From: Streptomyces chryseus
GTDB lineage: Bacteria > Actinomycetota > Actinomycetes > Streptomycetales > Streptomycetaceae
Direction: 5' to 3'
Assembly: GCF_014650755.1 (NCBI RefSeq)
Contig: NZ_BMVO01000001.1
Coordinates: 620,001-684,000, forward strand
DNA length: 64,000 nt
Positions 8,455 through 16,809 of the stretch are shown in pieces. Under the pieces are notes generated by a model that ran no database searches, was not told the origin of the DNA, and saw nothing but the letters and a program-made list of their open reading frames with translations. Position numbers and translations under genes: made by a program. Position 1 is the first letter of the stretch. The number at the start of each line of letters is the position of its first letter.

Positions 8455-8574
8455 GTCCGATACCCGGGGGCCGACCTCCCGGAGGGGACGATACATTCAT
8501 CCGTACGATGGGGAGCTGCCCCCGAGCTTCGCCATGTGCCGCCCCGACGAGTCGACCCACTAAGGACCTTCAAA

Positions 8575-9420
8575 GTGAACATCCGCTCCCTCACTCGAGG
8601 CGACGGCGTGGTGATCGGAGCAGCGGTGGTGCTGTTCATCGCCTCGTTCCTCAGCCTGGTGTCCCTTCCCGACTGCAGCGGCCAGTTCTGCCCGCGCGAG
8701 TCCTCGGCGCCCAACGCCTGGGACTCGCTGGGCACGCTGATGAGCGTGTACCTCGCCGGCGTCATCGCCGCGGCGCTGATCGTCGTCAGCCGCGCCATGC
8801 CGGGCCGCAAGGTGGCCAACATCGACCTCGGTCAGTTCGGTGTCGCGTTCGCCGTCTTCGCGCTGTGGACCGCCTTCTGGACGATCATCGACATGACCGG
8901 TGACGCGGGCGCCGGCATGATCCTCGGCCTGCTGGCCACCCTCGTCCTCGCCGCCGGCGCCGTCGCCGCGCCGCTCGTCCCGGCGCTCAAGGCCCCGCTC
9001 ATGCCGGCCCCGAAGCCGCAGGTCGCGCAGCCGTACGGTGGGCAGCCCGGTCAGCCGGGCCCCGGTGGCTACGGCTACCCCGGTGCGCAGCAGCCGCCGT
9101 ACGGCGGCCAGCCCGGCCAGCAGCAGCCGTACGGGGCCCAGCCGCAGCAGGGCCAGCAGCCGCAGGCGCAGCAGCAGGCGCAGGCTCCGGCCGCGCAGCA
9201 GGGCGGCGCTCCCGCCGCCGGCGACTTCGCCCCGTTCTGGTTCGCGGTTCCGGTCGCCCGTCCGCTGTACGCGGAGGACGGTTCGCCGACGCCGATCGCC
9301 GAACTGGCCCCCGGCACCTGGTACCTGGCGGTGGAGCAGCGCGGTCCCGGTCTGGTCGCCCAGACGCAGGACGGCCGTCGCGGCGTCCTCCAGGACACCA
9401 CCGGCATCCAGCGCGGCTGA
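8575..9420 (+). CDS. DUF5336-type membrane protein with Pro/Gln-rich tail
   Basis: A 281-residue integral membrane protein. About four hydrophobic helices lie in residues 12-140, followed by a low-complexity region rich in Gly, Pro, Gln and Tyr (QPYGGQPGQ-like repeats, about 145-210) and a globular C-terminal stretch (FAPFWFAVPVARPLY onward). Such disordered tails are found in membrane proteins linked to the polar or septal machinery, but no role is known here. The GTG at 8575 is chosen because AAGGA lies 8 nt upstream; a longer start 39 bases earlier lacks this. Confidence 0.75.
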   Translation: MNIRSLTRGDGVVIGAAVVLFIASFLSLVSLPDCSGQFCPRESSAPNAWDSLGTLMSVYLAGVIAAALIVVSRAMPGRKVANIDLGQFGVAFAVFALWTAFWTIIDMTGDAGAGMILGLLATLVLAAGAVAAPLVPALKAPLMPAPKPQVAQPYGGQPGQPGPGGYGYPGAQQPPYGGQPGQQQPYGAQPQQGQQPQAQQQAQAPAAQQGGAPAAGDFAPFWFAVPVARPLYAEDGSPTPIAELAPGTWYLAVEQRGPGLVAQTQDGRRGVLQDTTGIQRG

Positions 9421-9440
9421 CCGCCGCACACCGGCCCCAT

Positions 9441-9471
9441 CGGCCCCTCGCCCCTTCCGGGCGGGGGGCCG
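9441..9471 (+). terminator. Hairpin terminator
   Basis: Arms of 13 bases (9441-9453 and 9459-9471) with a single G:T pair and a 5-nt loop, 20 nt after the DUF5336 gene. It separates that gene from the oxidoreductase. Confidence 0.7.
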
Positions 9472-9541
9472 TTGTCGTACAGTCGCCCGGGTCAGGGATC
9501 TGACACACCGTCAGGTACGGTCGTCGGAGGGACACTCAGGG

Positions 9542-10552
9542 ATGCGCCTCGGACTCGCTCTCGGCTACTGGGGCCGCGGCCCCGACCCCGGCCATCTCGC
9601 CCTGGCCCGCGAGGCGGAGCGGCTCGGCTACGACTCGGTGTGGACCGCCGAGGCGTGGGGCTCCGACGCGTTCACCCCGCTCACCTGGATCGCGGCGCAC
9701 ACCTCCCGCATCCGGCTCGGCACAGGGGTGGCGCAGATGGCGGCCCGCACGCCCACCGCCACGGCGATGCACGCGCTGACCCTGGACCACCTGTCCGGCG
9801 GCCGGATGATGCTCGGGCTCGGGCTCTCGGGACCGCAGGTCGTCGAGGGCTGGTACGGACGGCCCTTCCCCGCGAGCCCGCTCACCGCGACACGGGAGTA
9901 CGTCGACACGATCCGCCAGGTGCTGCGACGCGAGGCGCCGGTCGAGGTGGACGGGCGGTTCCACCCGCTGCCGTACCGGGGCGCGGACGCGGTGGGCACC
10001 GGCAGGGCGCTCAAGCCCATCACGCATCCGCTGCGGTCCGCCCTCCCCGTCCTGCTCGGCGCGGAGGGCCCGAAGAACATCGCCCAGACGACCCGCGTCG
10101 CCGACGGCTGGCTGCCGCTCTACTGGTCACCGATGCGCACCGATGTGTACGCGGCGTCGCTGACCGGCCTGCGCGCCGGTTTCATGGTCGCGCCGATGGC
10201 GCGGGCGAAGGTCTGCGACGACGTGGCCGAGGGCCTGCTGCCGGTCAAGGCGATGCTGGGCTTCTACATCGGCGGCATGGGCCACGCGGCCCGCAACTTC
10301 CACGCGGACCTGATGGGGCGCATGGGCTTCGAGGACGAGGCCCGCCGCGTCCAGGAGCTGTTCCTCGCGGGCCGCAAAGAGGAGGCGGTGCTGGCCGTCC
10401 CCGACGCGTTCGCGGACGAGATCTCCCTCGTCGGCCCGCGCGAGCGCATCGCGGAACGCCTGGAACTGTGGCGCGCGGGCCCGGTGACCGACCTGCTGGT
10501 GACGGCCCCGGACCCGCACACGTTGCGCGTACTGGCCGATCTGAACACCTGA
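9542..10552 (+). CDS. F420-type LLM oxidoreductase (Rv3520c-like)
   Basis: A 336-residue luciferase-like monooxygenase-fold protein of the F420-dependent group. Typical segments are SVWTAEAWGSDAFTPL (about residues 36-51), RIRLGTGVAQMAARTP, LDHLSGGRMMLGLGLSG and PVLLGAEGPKN. The order and wording of these blocks resemble mycobacterial Rv3520c, a gene found in the sterol catabolic region, so a role in the steroid pathway is possible. No KstR-type site lies in its upstream 120 bp, which argues against direct KstR control. GGAGGGACACTCAGG precedes the ATG and contains a ribosome site. Confidence 0.82.
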   Translation: MRLGLALGYWGRGPDPGHLALAREAERLGYDSVWTAEAWGSDAFTPLTWIAAHTSRIRLGTGVAQMAARTPTATAMHALTLDHLSGGRMMLGLGLSGPQVVEGWYGRPFPASPLTATREYVDTIRQVLRREAPVEVDGRFHPLPYRGADAVGTGRALKPITHPLRSALPVLLGAEGPKNIAQTTRVADGWLPLYWSPMRTDVYAASLTGLRAGFMVAPMARAKVCDDVAEGLLPVKAMLGFYIGGMGHAARNFHADLMGRMGFEDEARRVQELFLAGRKEEAVLAVPDAFADEISLVGPRERIAERLELWRAGPVTDLLVTAPDPHTLRVLADLNT

Positions 10553-10630
10553 CGGGCCGATCTCTCACCATCGAGTGAGCCAGACGGCTTCTGCCCCGCG
10601 ACATCGGCCGCCCCGCTTAGGTTCGCCCAC

Positions 10631-11007
10631 ATGGAACCGCGGTACGACATCGAGATCGAACCCGAGGTACGGGAGTGGCTCCGGCTCCCTTCCGAGAGAG
10701 CACTACCGTTTCGTGGAACGGCACGCGGACCGTTTGGCGTCGAATCCGACCCTGCTCGGCGAGCCGTACTCACGGCATCTCGGAGGGCCGTTGCGCGAGC
10801 TGCGTTTCCACCTGGACACGGCCGCGTTCCGCATCACCTACTGGCTGGAACCGAACCGCCGTATCGTGTTGCTCACGGTCTGCCGCAAGACTCGGATGCG
10901 TGAAGACGCACAGGTCGAGCGGGCTGTGCGCGCGCAGAAGGAGTGCGAGGCCGCGCACTGCCCGGCTGAGGCCGAATACCACCGGCACATTCGAGGAGCA
11001 AGGATGA
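10631..11007 (+). pseudogene. RelE/HigB-type toxin with two frameshifts
   Basis: The protein starts MEPRYDIEIEPEVREW in one frame (from 10631), continues as EHYRFVERHADRL through FRITYWLEPNRRIVLL in a second frame (from about 10697), and could end as EEQG-stop in the third frame (10996-11007). Joined, these make a normal RelE/HigB-like toxin of about 120 residues whose final TGA overlaps the antitoxin ATG as ATGA. Two separate +1 shifts are needed, near 10690 and near 10990. Without the second, the toxin frame runs straight into the antitoxin. Either the toxin is inactivated or the assembly has two errors. A TAGGTT -10 box lies 7 nt before its ATG. Confidence 0.72.
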
Positions 11008-11315
11008 GCGGCGGCTACCACACCGAGTGGAAGATCCCGGACGAGCATCGCGTCGACCCCGCGTACATCGAAGCGGGCGCCTCGATCGCCCTTGGTCAGG
11101 CGGTGTACGACTTCCGCGTCGCGCTCGGTCTCTCGGAGACCGAACTGGCACGGAGGGCCGGTCTCACCGAGGCCGAGGTCGAGCAGATCGAGGGCGGTGG
11201 CACTGTGCCGACGCTGCCTCTGCTTCGGCAGCTCGCCTCCGCCCTGGACGCCCAGCTCGACGTGTCCATCGGCTCCGACGCCATGTCCCTGGCTTTCGTG
11301 CCCCACGCCGCCTAG
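11004..11315 (+). CDS. XRE-family antitoxin
   Basis: A 103-residue helix-turn-helix protein of the HigA/XRE group. The HTH spans about residues 36-65 (YDFRVALGLSETELARRAGL, then AEVEQIEGG), followed by PTLPLLRQLASAL, the usual second half of the Cro/CI-type fold. GAGGAGCAAGG just before the ATG is a strong ribosome site. It is intact, while its toxin partner upstream is frameshifted. It may therefore persist as a solo repressor or as protection against a related toxin elsewhere. Confidence 0.85.
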   Translation: MSGGYHTEWKIPDEHRVDPAYIEAGASIALGQAVYDFRVALGLSETELARRAGLTEAEVEQIEGGGTVPTLPLLRQLASALDAQLDVSIGSDAMSLAFVPHAA

Positions 11316-11325
11316 TGGTCGGCTC

Positions 11326-12108
11326 TCAGCCGAACGTCGCCCGCTCCAGCCAGAAGTCCAGCAGCTGCGCGTCGCCCAAAACCTCCACCCGGTCGCTGTC
11401 GGCCGGCAGGCGGCGGTGGAAGACCCGGAGCACGTCGGCGAGCGGGCCGCGCAGGGCGACCGTGGCCCTCTCGTGGGCGTGGCGCCAGGTGAAGCCGTCC
11501 TCGCCGAACTCGATCAGCCACTCCGCGTCGGGCACGTCCGTCGCGTGGAGGTGGAGGGTGCGCCCCGCCCCGCGCAGCTCCTTCGCCTGCTCGTCGGCGC
11601 CGGTGGACTGCCTCCAGGCGACGATCTCCAGCCACTCGTCGACGGTGTCGGCCGCCACCTCGGGCTCCACCTCGAAGACGATGCCGGCGGTGAGGGCCGC
11701 GTCCGCCCGGTGGACCACCGTCTCGTGGGTCATGCGGCGGGCCCAGAACCCGGCGCGCCGGTCCGCGCTCCAGGACCACACCTTGGCCTGCGGCCCGGCC
11801 GCGCGCAGGGTGTCGGCGAGCTTGCGCGCGCCCTCCTCCAGCCACGTGTCCAGGGCGGCCGGTTCGGCGTCGCCGGGGCCGGTGATGCCGGGCACCTGGT
11901 CCTCGGGCACGGCCTCGGAGGCCTTCGTGCGTACGATCGCCTCGGCCCAGCGGTGGGCCCCGCCGACGTGGCGGGCGAGGTGGCCGAGGGTCCACTCGGG
12001 GCAGGACGGCACCTTCGCGCCGAGGTCGGCGTCGATCAGCACGGCCCTCAACAGGTCGGTCTGCCGCTCGATTTCGTCGCAGTAGCGTGCGTGGCCCAGG
12101 TCGGTCAT
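11326..12108 (-). CDS. Maleylpyruvate isomerase family (DinB/MDMPI fold) protein
   Basis: A 260-residue protein of the actinobacterial maleylpyruvate-isomerase-like group. The N-terminal metal-binding four-helix domain shows VPSCPEWTLGHLARHVGGAH (about residues 34-53, His ligands) and a third His in MTHETVVHRADA (about 128). The C-terminal domain resembles the SCP2-like lobe of these proteins. Many members use mycothiol for isomerisation or detoxification, but the substrate is unknown here. The start at 12108 is preceded by TACAGT 6 nt upstream, so it is probably leaderless. Confidence 0.82.
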   Translation of the reverse strand: MTDLGHARYCDEIERQTDLLRAVLIDADLGAKVPSCPEWTLGHLARHVGGAHRWAEAIVRTKASEAVPEDQVPGITGPGDAEPAALDTWLEEGARKLADTLRAAGPQAKVWSWSADRRAGFWARRMTHETVVHRADAALTAGIVFEVEPEVAADTVDEWLEIVAWRQSTGADEQAKELRGAGRTLHLHATDVPDAEWLIEFGEDGFTWRHAHERATVALRGPLADVLRVFHRRLPADSDRVEVLGDAQLLDFWLERATFG

Positions 12109-12179
12109 AGGGGCACTGTAGTGAACGGCGGCGCGGAACCACCCCGTTTCATCGCGCGGAAAACGGCAACACGTTCGAC

Positions 12180-12473
12180 ATGTCCCCACGTCATCGCAGT
12201 GGAAGCAACCAGGCGGCGACCGTCGTCATCGTCGTCGCCGACATCATGGCCTTCATCCTCGGCCTGTGGATCCTGATGTACCTGCTGGACGCCAACCGCG
12301 CGAACGACCTGGTGAACTTCGTCCAGGACGCCGCCCGCTGGCTGGCCGGCTGGTCCCACGACCTGTTCACCTTCGACGAGGCCTGGGCGCGCGTCGTCGC
12401 CGGGTACGGGCTCGCGGCGGTCGTCTACCTCTTCGTCGGGCACGCCCTGGCGAACGTCGTCCGCCGCCACTGA
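12180..12473 (+). CDS. Small membrane protein (97 aa)
   Basis: A 97-residue protein with two predicted transmembrane helices: about residues 12-35 (AATVVIVVADIMAFILGLW) and 73-92 (VVAGYGLAAVVYLFVGHALA). Between them is an amphipathic stretch with three tryptophans. It is a typical conserved streptomycete membrane protein without assigned function. A near-match to the KstR palindrome sits 1 nt before its ATG (12165-12178). A bidirectional hairpin follows the gene. Confidence 0.7.
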   Translation: MSPRHRSGSNQAATVVIVVADIMAFILGLWILMYLLDANRANDLVNFVQDAARWLAGWSHDLFTFDEAWARVVAGYGLAAVVYLFVGHALANVVRRH

Positions 12474-12481
12474 CCCCGGTC

Positions 12482-12509
12482 GCCCGGGCCCGCCGTCAGG
12501 GGCCCGGGC
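12482..12509. terminator. Bidirectional hairpin terminator
   Basis: Perfect 10-base arms (12482-12491 and 12500-12509) with an 8-nt loop between two convergent genes, so it can end transcription from both sides. Confidence 0.7.
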
Positions 12510-12515
12510 CGACGG

Positions 12516-13598
12516 CTAGCAGCAGTCCGGGTCCAGCCCGAGCGGCAGCCGTTCCCCGCCGAAGACCGCGGTGGTCGCCTCGTCGCCTCCGAGGGCGGCC
12601 ACCGCCAGCAGCAGGGAACCCGCCGTCCAGCTGGTGAGTTCCTCGGGCCATATCGCCCGGTCGCCCTCGAAGACGTACCCCGTCCAGTACATGCCGTCCG
12701 GCGCCCGCAGGTGCTGGATCGACTGGAGGATCTCCAGGGCCCGGTCCGACTCCCCCATCACCCACAGGGCCAGGGCGAGTTCGCAGCTCTCGCCGCCGGT
12801 CACCCACGGGTTGGGGACGATGCAGCGCACGCCCAGGCCCGGGACGACGAAGCGGTCCCAGTCCGCCTCGATGCGGGCCTTGGCCTCGGGGCCGGTGACC
12901 GCGCCGGCGAGGATCGGGTAGTACCAGTCCATCGAGTAGCGGTTCTTGTCGAGGAACCGCTCCGGGTGCCGCTGGATGGCGTGCCGCAGCGCGCCGACCG
13001 CCAGCTCCCAGTCGGGCTGCGGCTCCTCGCGCTGCTCGGCGATGGCCAGCGCGCAGCGCAGCGCCTGGTGGATGGAGGAACTGCCGGTCAGCAGCGCGTC
13101 GTTGACGGCCGTGCCGTCCTCCTCGCGCTTCCAGCCGATCTGGCCGCCCGGCTGCTGGAGTCCGAGGACGAACTCGACCGCCGCGTAGACGGCCGGCCAC
13201 ATGCGGTCGATGAACGCGTCGTCGCCGGTGGCGAGGTAGTGGTGCCAGACGCCGACGGCGATGTACGCGCAGAAGTTGGTCTCGCGGCCCCGGTCGGTGA
13301 CCCGCTCGGCGTCCCCGTCGTCGTACGCCGCGTACCAGGAGCCGTCGGCGTTCTGGTGCGCGGCCAGCCACGCGTAGGCGCGCGCGGCGGCGTCGTGCTC
13401 GCCGGCCGCGTCGAGCGCCATGGCGGCCTCGGTGTGGTCCCACGGGTCGAGGTGGTGGCCCCGGAACCAGGGGATGGCGCCGTCCTCGCGCTGTACGGCG
13501 AGGATGCCCGCCACGGTCGCGGCGGCCTCCTCGGAGGTGAGGACACCGGGCAGGACGAGGTGCTCCGTGCGCTCGGGGCCGCGCCAGAGCCCCGTCAC
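12516..13598 (-). CDS. Alpha/alpha-barrel protein (prenyltransferase/glycoside-hydrolase-like)
   Basis: A 360-residue all-helical protein with repeated WxxxA/AYAWL-type helices. Motifs such as DGAIPWFRGHHLDPWDHTEA (about residues 40-59), NADGSWYAAYDDGD (about 83) and NRYSMDWYYPILAG (about 222) resemble (alpha/alpha)6 barrels of glucoamylase-like hydrolases; annotation pipelines usually call such genes prenyltransferase or squalene-oxidase repeat proteins. It lacks the DXDD motif of squalene-hopene cyclases, so cyclase activity is unlikely. Its ATG overlaps the stop of the methyltransferase gene by 4 bases. With the glycosyltransferase it forms a three-gene unit starting at the KstR-type site. 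Confidence 0.7.
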   Translation of the reverse strand: MTGLWRGPERTEHLVLPGVLTSEEAAATVAGILAVQREDGAIPWFRGHHLDPWDHTEAAMALDAAGEHDAAARAYAWLAAHQNADGSWYAAYDDGDAERVTDRGRETNFCAYIAVGVWHHYLATGDDAFIDRMWPAVYAAVEFVLGLQQPGGQIGWKREEDGTAVNDALLTGSSSIHQALRCALAIAEQREEPQPDWELAVGALRHAIQRHPERFLDKNRYSMDWYYPILAGAVTGPEAKARIEADWDRFVVPGLGVRCIVPNPWVTGGESCELALALWVMGESDRALEILQSIQHLRAPDGMYWTGYVFEGDRAIWPEELTSWTAGSLLLAVAALGGDEATTAVFGGERLPLGLDPDCC

Positions 13599-14350
13599 TT
13601 GGTGTCCGCCGCGACCGAGGTGGCCGGCAGGTGGGGCTTGGTCGCGTACGCCACGAAGCTCTTGCCCACGAGGGGGTTCAGCGCCTGCTCGGCGATGCGC
13701 GTGGCGAGCGGCTTCTTCATGATGTCCCAGACCAGCAGCTTGTGGTACGCCCGCACCGGCAGCGCTGCGTCTTCACCGTCCCTGCCGACTCCGAACGCGC
13801 ACTTGAGCCACCAGTACGGCGAGTGCAGCGCGTGGGCGTGGTGCGTGCCGTACGGTTTGAGGCCCGCTTCGCGCATCTTGCCGAGCAGTTCGTCGGCCTT
13901 GTAGATGCGGATGTGGCCGCCCTCGACCTCGTGGTACGCGTCGCTCAGCGCCCAGCAGATCTTCTCCGGTCCGTAGCGCGGCACGGTGACGGCGATGCGG
14001 CCGCCCGGCTTCAGGACGCGGACCATCTCGGCCAGCACGCCCTTGTCGTCGGGGATGTGCTCCATGACCTCGGAGATGATCACGACGTCGAACGAGGCGT
14101 CGGGGAAGGGGAGGTTGAGCGCGTCGCCCTCCATGGCGGTGGCGGTGGCGCCCGCCGGGGCCTCACCGGCCTCCTTCATCGCGGCGAACCACTTGGCGAC
14201 CTCGCGGATCTCCTCGCCGTTCTGGTCGAGGGCCACCACCTGGGCGCCGCGCCGGTAGCACTCGAAGGCGTGCCGGCCCGCGCCGCAGCCCAGGTCGAGC
14301 ACGCGATCGCCCGGGGCGAGCGGGAAGCGGGAGAAGTCCACGGTCAGCAC
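13595..14350 (-). CDS. Class I SAM-dependent methyltransferase
   Basis: A 251-residue methyltransferase. Motif I is RVLDLGCGAGRHAFECYRRG (about residues 17-36), followed by VVALDQNG, the acidic DALNLPFPDASFDVVIISEV (about 90-110) and VLKPGGRIAVTVP. This is the Ubie/Coq5-like Methyltransf_11 arrangement. The C-terminal region (YWWLKCAFGVG onward) is specific to this locus type. The acceptor is unknown, but position between a glycosyltransferase and an alpha/alpha-barrel protein suggests a glycan or glycolipid. It starts 117 nt after the glycosyltransferase gene ends. Confidence 0.85.
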   Translation of the reverse strand: MLTVDFSRFPLAPGDRVLDLGCGAGRHAFECYRRGAQVVALDQNGEEIREVAKWFAAMKEAGEAPAGATATAMEGDALNLPFPDASFDVVIISEVMEHIPDDKGVLAEMVRVLKPGGRIAVTVPRYGPEKICWALSDAYHEVEGGHIRIYKADELLGKMREAGLKPYGTHHAHALHSPYWWLKCAFGVGRDGEDAALPVRAYHKLLVWDIMKKPLATRIAEQALNPLVGKSFVAYATKPHLPATSVAADTK

Positions 14351-14467
14351 GGGGTCTGCCCTTCCGGATGGGGGTGGGTACGGCGCCGGGTCACCGGGCG
14401 CGCGTGGCTGGGATGGCGGGGGTCGGCGAAGTCCGCGTCGGTCGGCGGCGTCCGCTTCAGCGGGGTC

Positions 14468-15787
14468 TCACCGGGCTCCCCCGCGGACCGCGTCGCCGTG
14501 GGCGGCGATCCGCTCGCGGTAGAGGTCCGCGGTGCCCTGGGCGGCCTTGGCCCAGGTGAACCGCTCCAGCACCCGGGCGCGGCCCGCCGCGCCGAGGCGC
14601 CGGCGCAGCTCGGGGTCGCCGAGCAGGCGGCCGAGGGCGGCGGCCAGCGCGCCGGCGTCGCCGGGCGGCACGGCCAGGCACGTCTCGCCGTCCGTCCCCG
14701 CGACCTCGGGGATCGCGCCGCCGGTGGTGGCGACGAGCGGGGTGCCGGTGGCCATGGCCTCGGCGGCGGGCAGCGAGAAGCCCTCGTACAGGGAGGGGAC
14801 GCAGGAGACCTGGGCGCCGCGCACGAGGTCGACGAGCTCCTGGTCGCTGATGCCCTTGACGAACTCGACGGCGCCCCGGAGGCCGTACCGCTCGATGGCC
14901 TGGGCGACCGGGCCGTCCTCGGCGCGCTTGCCGACGACGACGAGGTGGGCGTCGGGCCGCTCGGTGCGGAGCTTGGCGAGCGCCTCGACGAGGTGGACGA
15001 GGCCCTTGAGCGGGACGTCGGCGCTGGACGTCGTCACGATCCGCCCGGGGATCTCGGCGACGGACGGGTCGGGCGACCAGAGGCCGGTGTCCGCGCCGAT
15101 GTGCACCACCCGGACGCGGTCGCGGCGTACCCCGAGGTGCTCGACTATCTCCTCCTGCGAGGAGCCGGAGACGGTGAGCACGGACGGCAGCCGGCGGGCG
15201 ACGCGCTTCTGCATGCGCGTGAAGCCGTACCAGCGGCGCACCGAGGCGCGCTTGCGGCGGCTGCCGGCGGCGTCGAGGTCGAGCTGCCGGTCGACGGTGA
15301 TGGGGTGGTGGATGGTGGTGACCAGGGGGGCGCCGAGGTCGCCGAGCAGTCCGTAGCCGAGGGTCTGGTTGTCGTGGACGACGTCGAAGTCGCCCCGGCG
15401 GGCGGCCAGGTGGCGCTTGGCGCGCAGCGAGAAGGTGAGGGGCTCGGGGAAGCCGCCGGTCCACATCGTCGCGACTTCGAGGGCGTCGATCCAGTCGCGG
15501 TACTCGTCGCGCCTCGGCGTGCGGAAGGGGTCGGGGCTGCGGTACAGGTCGAGGCTGGCGAGCTCGGTGAGCGGTACGCCCTCGTCCAGTACGGGGTAGG
15601 GCTGGGCGCCGAGGACTTCGACGCTGTGGCCGAGGCGCGCGAGCTCCCGGGAGAGGTGGCGCACGTAGACGCCCTGGCCCCCGCAGAAGGGGTTGCCCTT
15701 GTACGTCAGGAGCGCGATGCGCAGCGGTCGGTCGCCCTGGACAGGGCCCCCTGCGTGGGGGCCCGCCTCTATGGCCTCAGCGGTCAC
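14468..15787 (-). CDS. GT4-family glycosyltransferase
   Basis: A 439-residue GT-B glycosyltransferase. The N-terminal lobe begins LRIALLTYKGNPFCGGQGVYVRHLS (about 22-46), and the donor-binding lobe shows PSLYEGFSLPAAEAMATGTP (about 330-350), the EX7E motif of the GT4 family. It should transfer a sugar from a nucleotide donor to an unidentified acceptor in the cytoplasm. The GTG start follows GAAGGGGGCCGGGA. It heads a probable operon (glycosyltransferase, methyltransferase, alpha/alpha-barrel protein). A perfect KstR-type palindrome lies 55 bp upstream in the region shared with kstR. Confidence 0.87.
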   Translation of the reverse strand: MTAEAIEAGPHAGGPVQGDRPLRIALLTYKGNPFCGGQGVYVRHLSRELARLGHSVEVLGAQPYPVLDEGVPLTELASLDLYRSPDPFRTPRRDEYRDWIDALEVATMWTGGFPEPLTFSLRAKRHLAARRGDFDVVHDNQTLGYGLLGDLGAPLVTTIHHPITVDRQLDLDAAGSRRKRASVRRWYGFTRMQKRVARRLPSVLTVSGSSQEEIVEHLGVRRDRVRVVHIGADTGLWSPDPSVAEIPGRIVTTSSADVPLKGLVHLVEALAKLRTERPDAHLVVVGKRAEDGPVAQAIERYGLRGAVEFVKGISDQELVDLVRGAQVSCVPSLYEGFSLPAAEAMATGTPLVATTGGAIPEVAGTDGETCLAVPPGDAGALAAALGRLLGDPELRRRLGAAGRARVLERFTWAKAAQGTADLYRERIAAHGDAVRGGAR

Positions 15788-15841
15788 TCCCGGCCCCCTT
15801 CTCACTGCTCTTTGGCCGGAGCGTAGCCGCTGGCGCTAACC

Positions 15842-15855
15842 TAGAACAAGTTTCA
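15842..15855. promoter_or_regulatory. KstR-type operator between glycosyltransferase operon and kstR
   Basis: TAGAACAAGTTTCA matches TNNAACNNGTTNNA at all fixed positions. It lies between two divergent genes, 55 bp from the glycosyltransferase start and about 160 bp from the chosen kstR start. Autoregulation of kstR is likely; control of the glycosyltransferase operon is possible from the position. Confidence 0.78.
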
Positions 15856-16017
15856 GTATCGAACGTCCGACGAGCTTTGAATCTACCGGCAGGCAGAGCC
15901 GCCATGAGCGCCGGATCAGGTGATTCGCGCCACGACCGGCGCCCTGCCATGCTGTGCCACCCGGGGGCCCCGGCCCCCTGCACCCGGCGTACGGACAAAG
16001 GCCATGGAATGGGACGC

Positions 16018-16629
16018 ATGACAGCGGAAGTCAAGCCCTCGTCGCCGCCACTGACGGAACGCCAGGAGGCGCGCCGCCGCCGCATCCTGCACGCCAGCGC
16101 CCAGCTGGCCAGCCGGGGCGGCTTCGACGCCGTGCAGATGCGCGAGGTCGCCGAGGCCGCGGGCGTCGCGCTGGGCACCCTGTACCGCTACTTCCCGTCC
16201 AAGGTGCACCTGCTGGTCGCCACCATGCAGGACCAGCTCCAGCACATGCACACCACGCTGCGCAAGCGGCCCCCGGCGGGCGAGAGCGCGGCCGAGCGCG
16301 TCGCCGAGACGCTGATGCGTGCCTTCCGGGCCCTCCAGCGGGAACCCCAGCTTGCGGACGCGATGGTGCGGGCGCTGACCTTCGCGGACCGCAGCGTCAG
16401 TCCCGAGGTGGACACGGTCTCGCGACAGACGACGGCGATCATCCTGGACGCGATGGACCTGGCGGACCCGCCGGGCCCGGAGCAGCTGTCGGCGGTCAGG
16501 GTCATCGAGCACACCTGGCACTCGGCCCTGATCACCTGGCTCTCCGGCCGGGCGTCGATCGCGCAGGTGAAGATCGACATCGAGACGGTGTGCCGACTGA
16601 TCGACCTGACCGACCCCGAACCACGCTGA
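16018..16629 (+). CDS. kstR: KstR-like TetR-family sterol repressor
   Basis: A 203-residue TetR regulator that reads like mycobacterial KstR. The helix-turn-helix region is ERQEARRRRILHASAQLAS followed by GGFDAVQMREVAEAAGVALG and TLYRYFPSKVHLLVA (about residues 15-70), nearly identical to the KstR recognition region (VQMRAVADRADVAVGTLYRYFPSKVHLLV as remembered, in parts). The C-terminal ligand domain keeps LMRAFRALQREPQLADAMVRAL and HTWHSALITWLSGRAS. KstR represses sterol catabolism until 3-oxo-cholestenoyl-CoA-type ligands bind. The ATG at 16018 follows GGAATGGGA; longer in-frame starts exist up to 15877. A KstR-type site lies upstream. Confidence 0.88.
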   Translation: MTAEVKPSSPPLTERQEARRRRILHASAQLASRGGFDAVQMREVAEAAGVALGTLYRYFPSKVHLLVATMQDQLQHMHTTLRKRPPAGESAAERVAETLMRAFRALQREPQLADAMVRALTFADRSVSPEVDTVSRQTTAIILDAMDLADPPGPEQLSAVRVIEHTWHSALITWLSGRASIAQVKIDIETVCRLIDLTDPEPR

Positions 16630-16809
16630 GAGAGATGCCTGTTACCGCCAGTAACAGGCGCACGACCGGAGCGAGTGCGCCCGCCGCGCCCCTCCCGCGC
16701 TCCCCGTTGGCCTGATTCCGCACCCGTGACATCGACGGTCCCGGGTACTAATGAGCGACGTGCCATGTCCATGCAGCGTTGCGCATCGGTACCCCAGGGG
16801 GAGCAGGCA

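Noticed and set aside
12165..12178. GGCAACACGTTCGA as a sixth KstR site
   Set aside because: It keeps the AACNNGTT core but lacks the leading T. It lies beside genes without any link to sterol breakdown and directly abuts a start codon, so chance is as likely. Left as a weak candidate only.
12516..13598. Squalene-hopene or terpene cyclase
   Set aside because: The helical barrel looks similar, but the DXDD catalytic motif and repeated QW motifs of such cyclases are missing.
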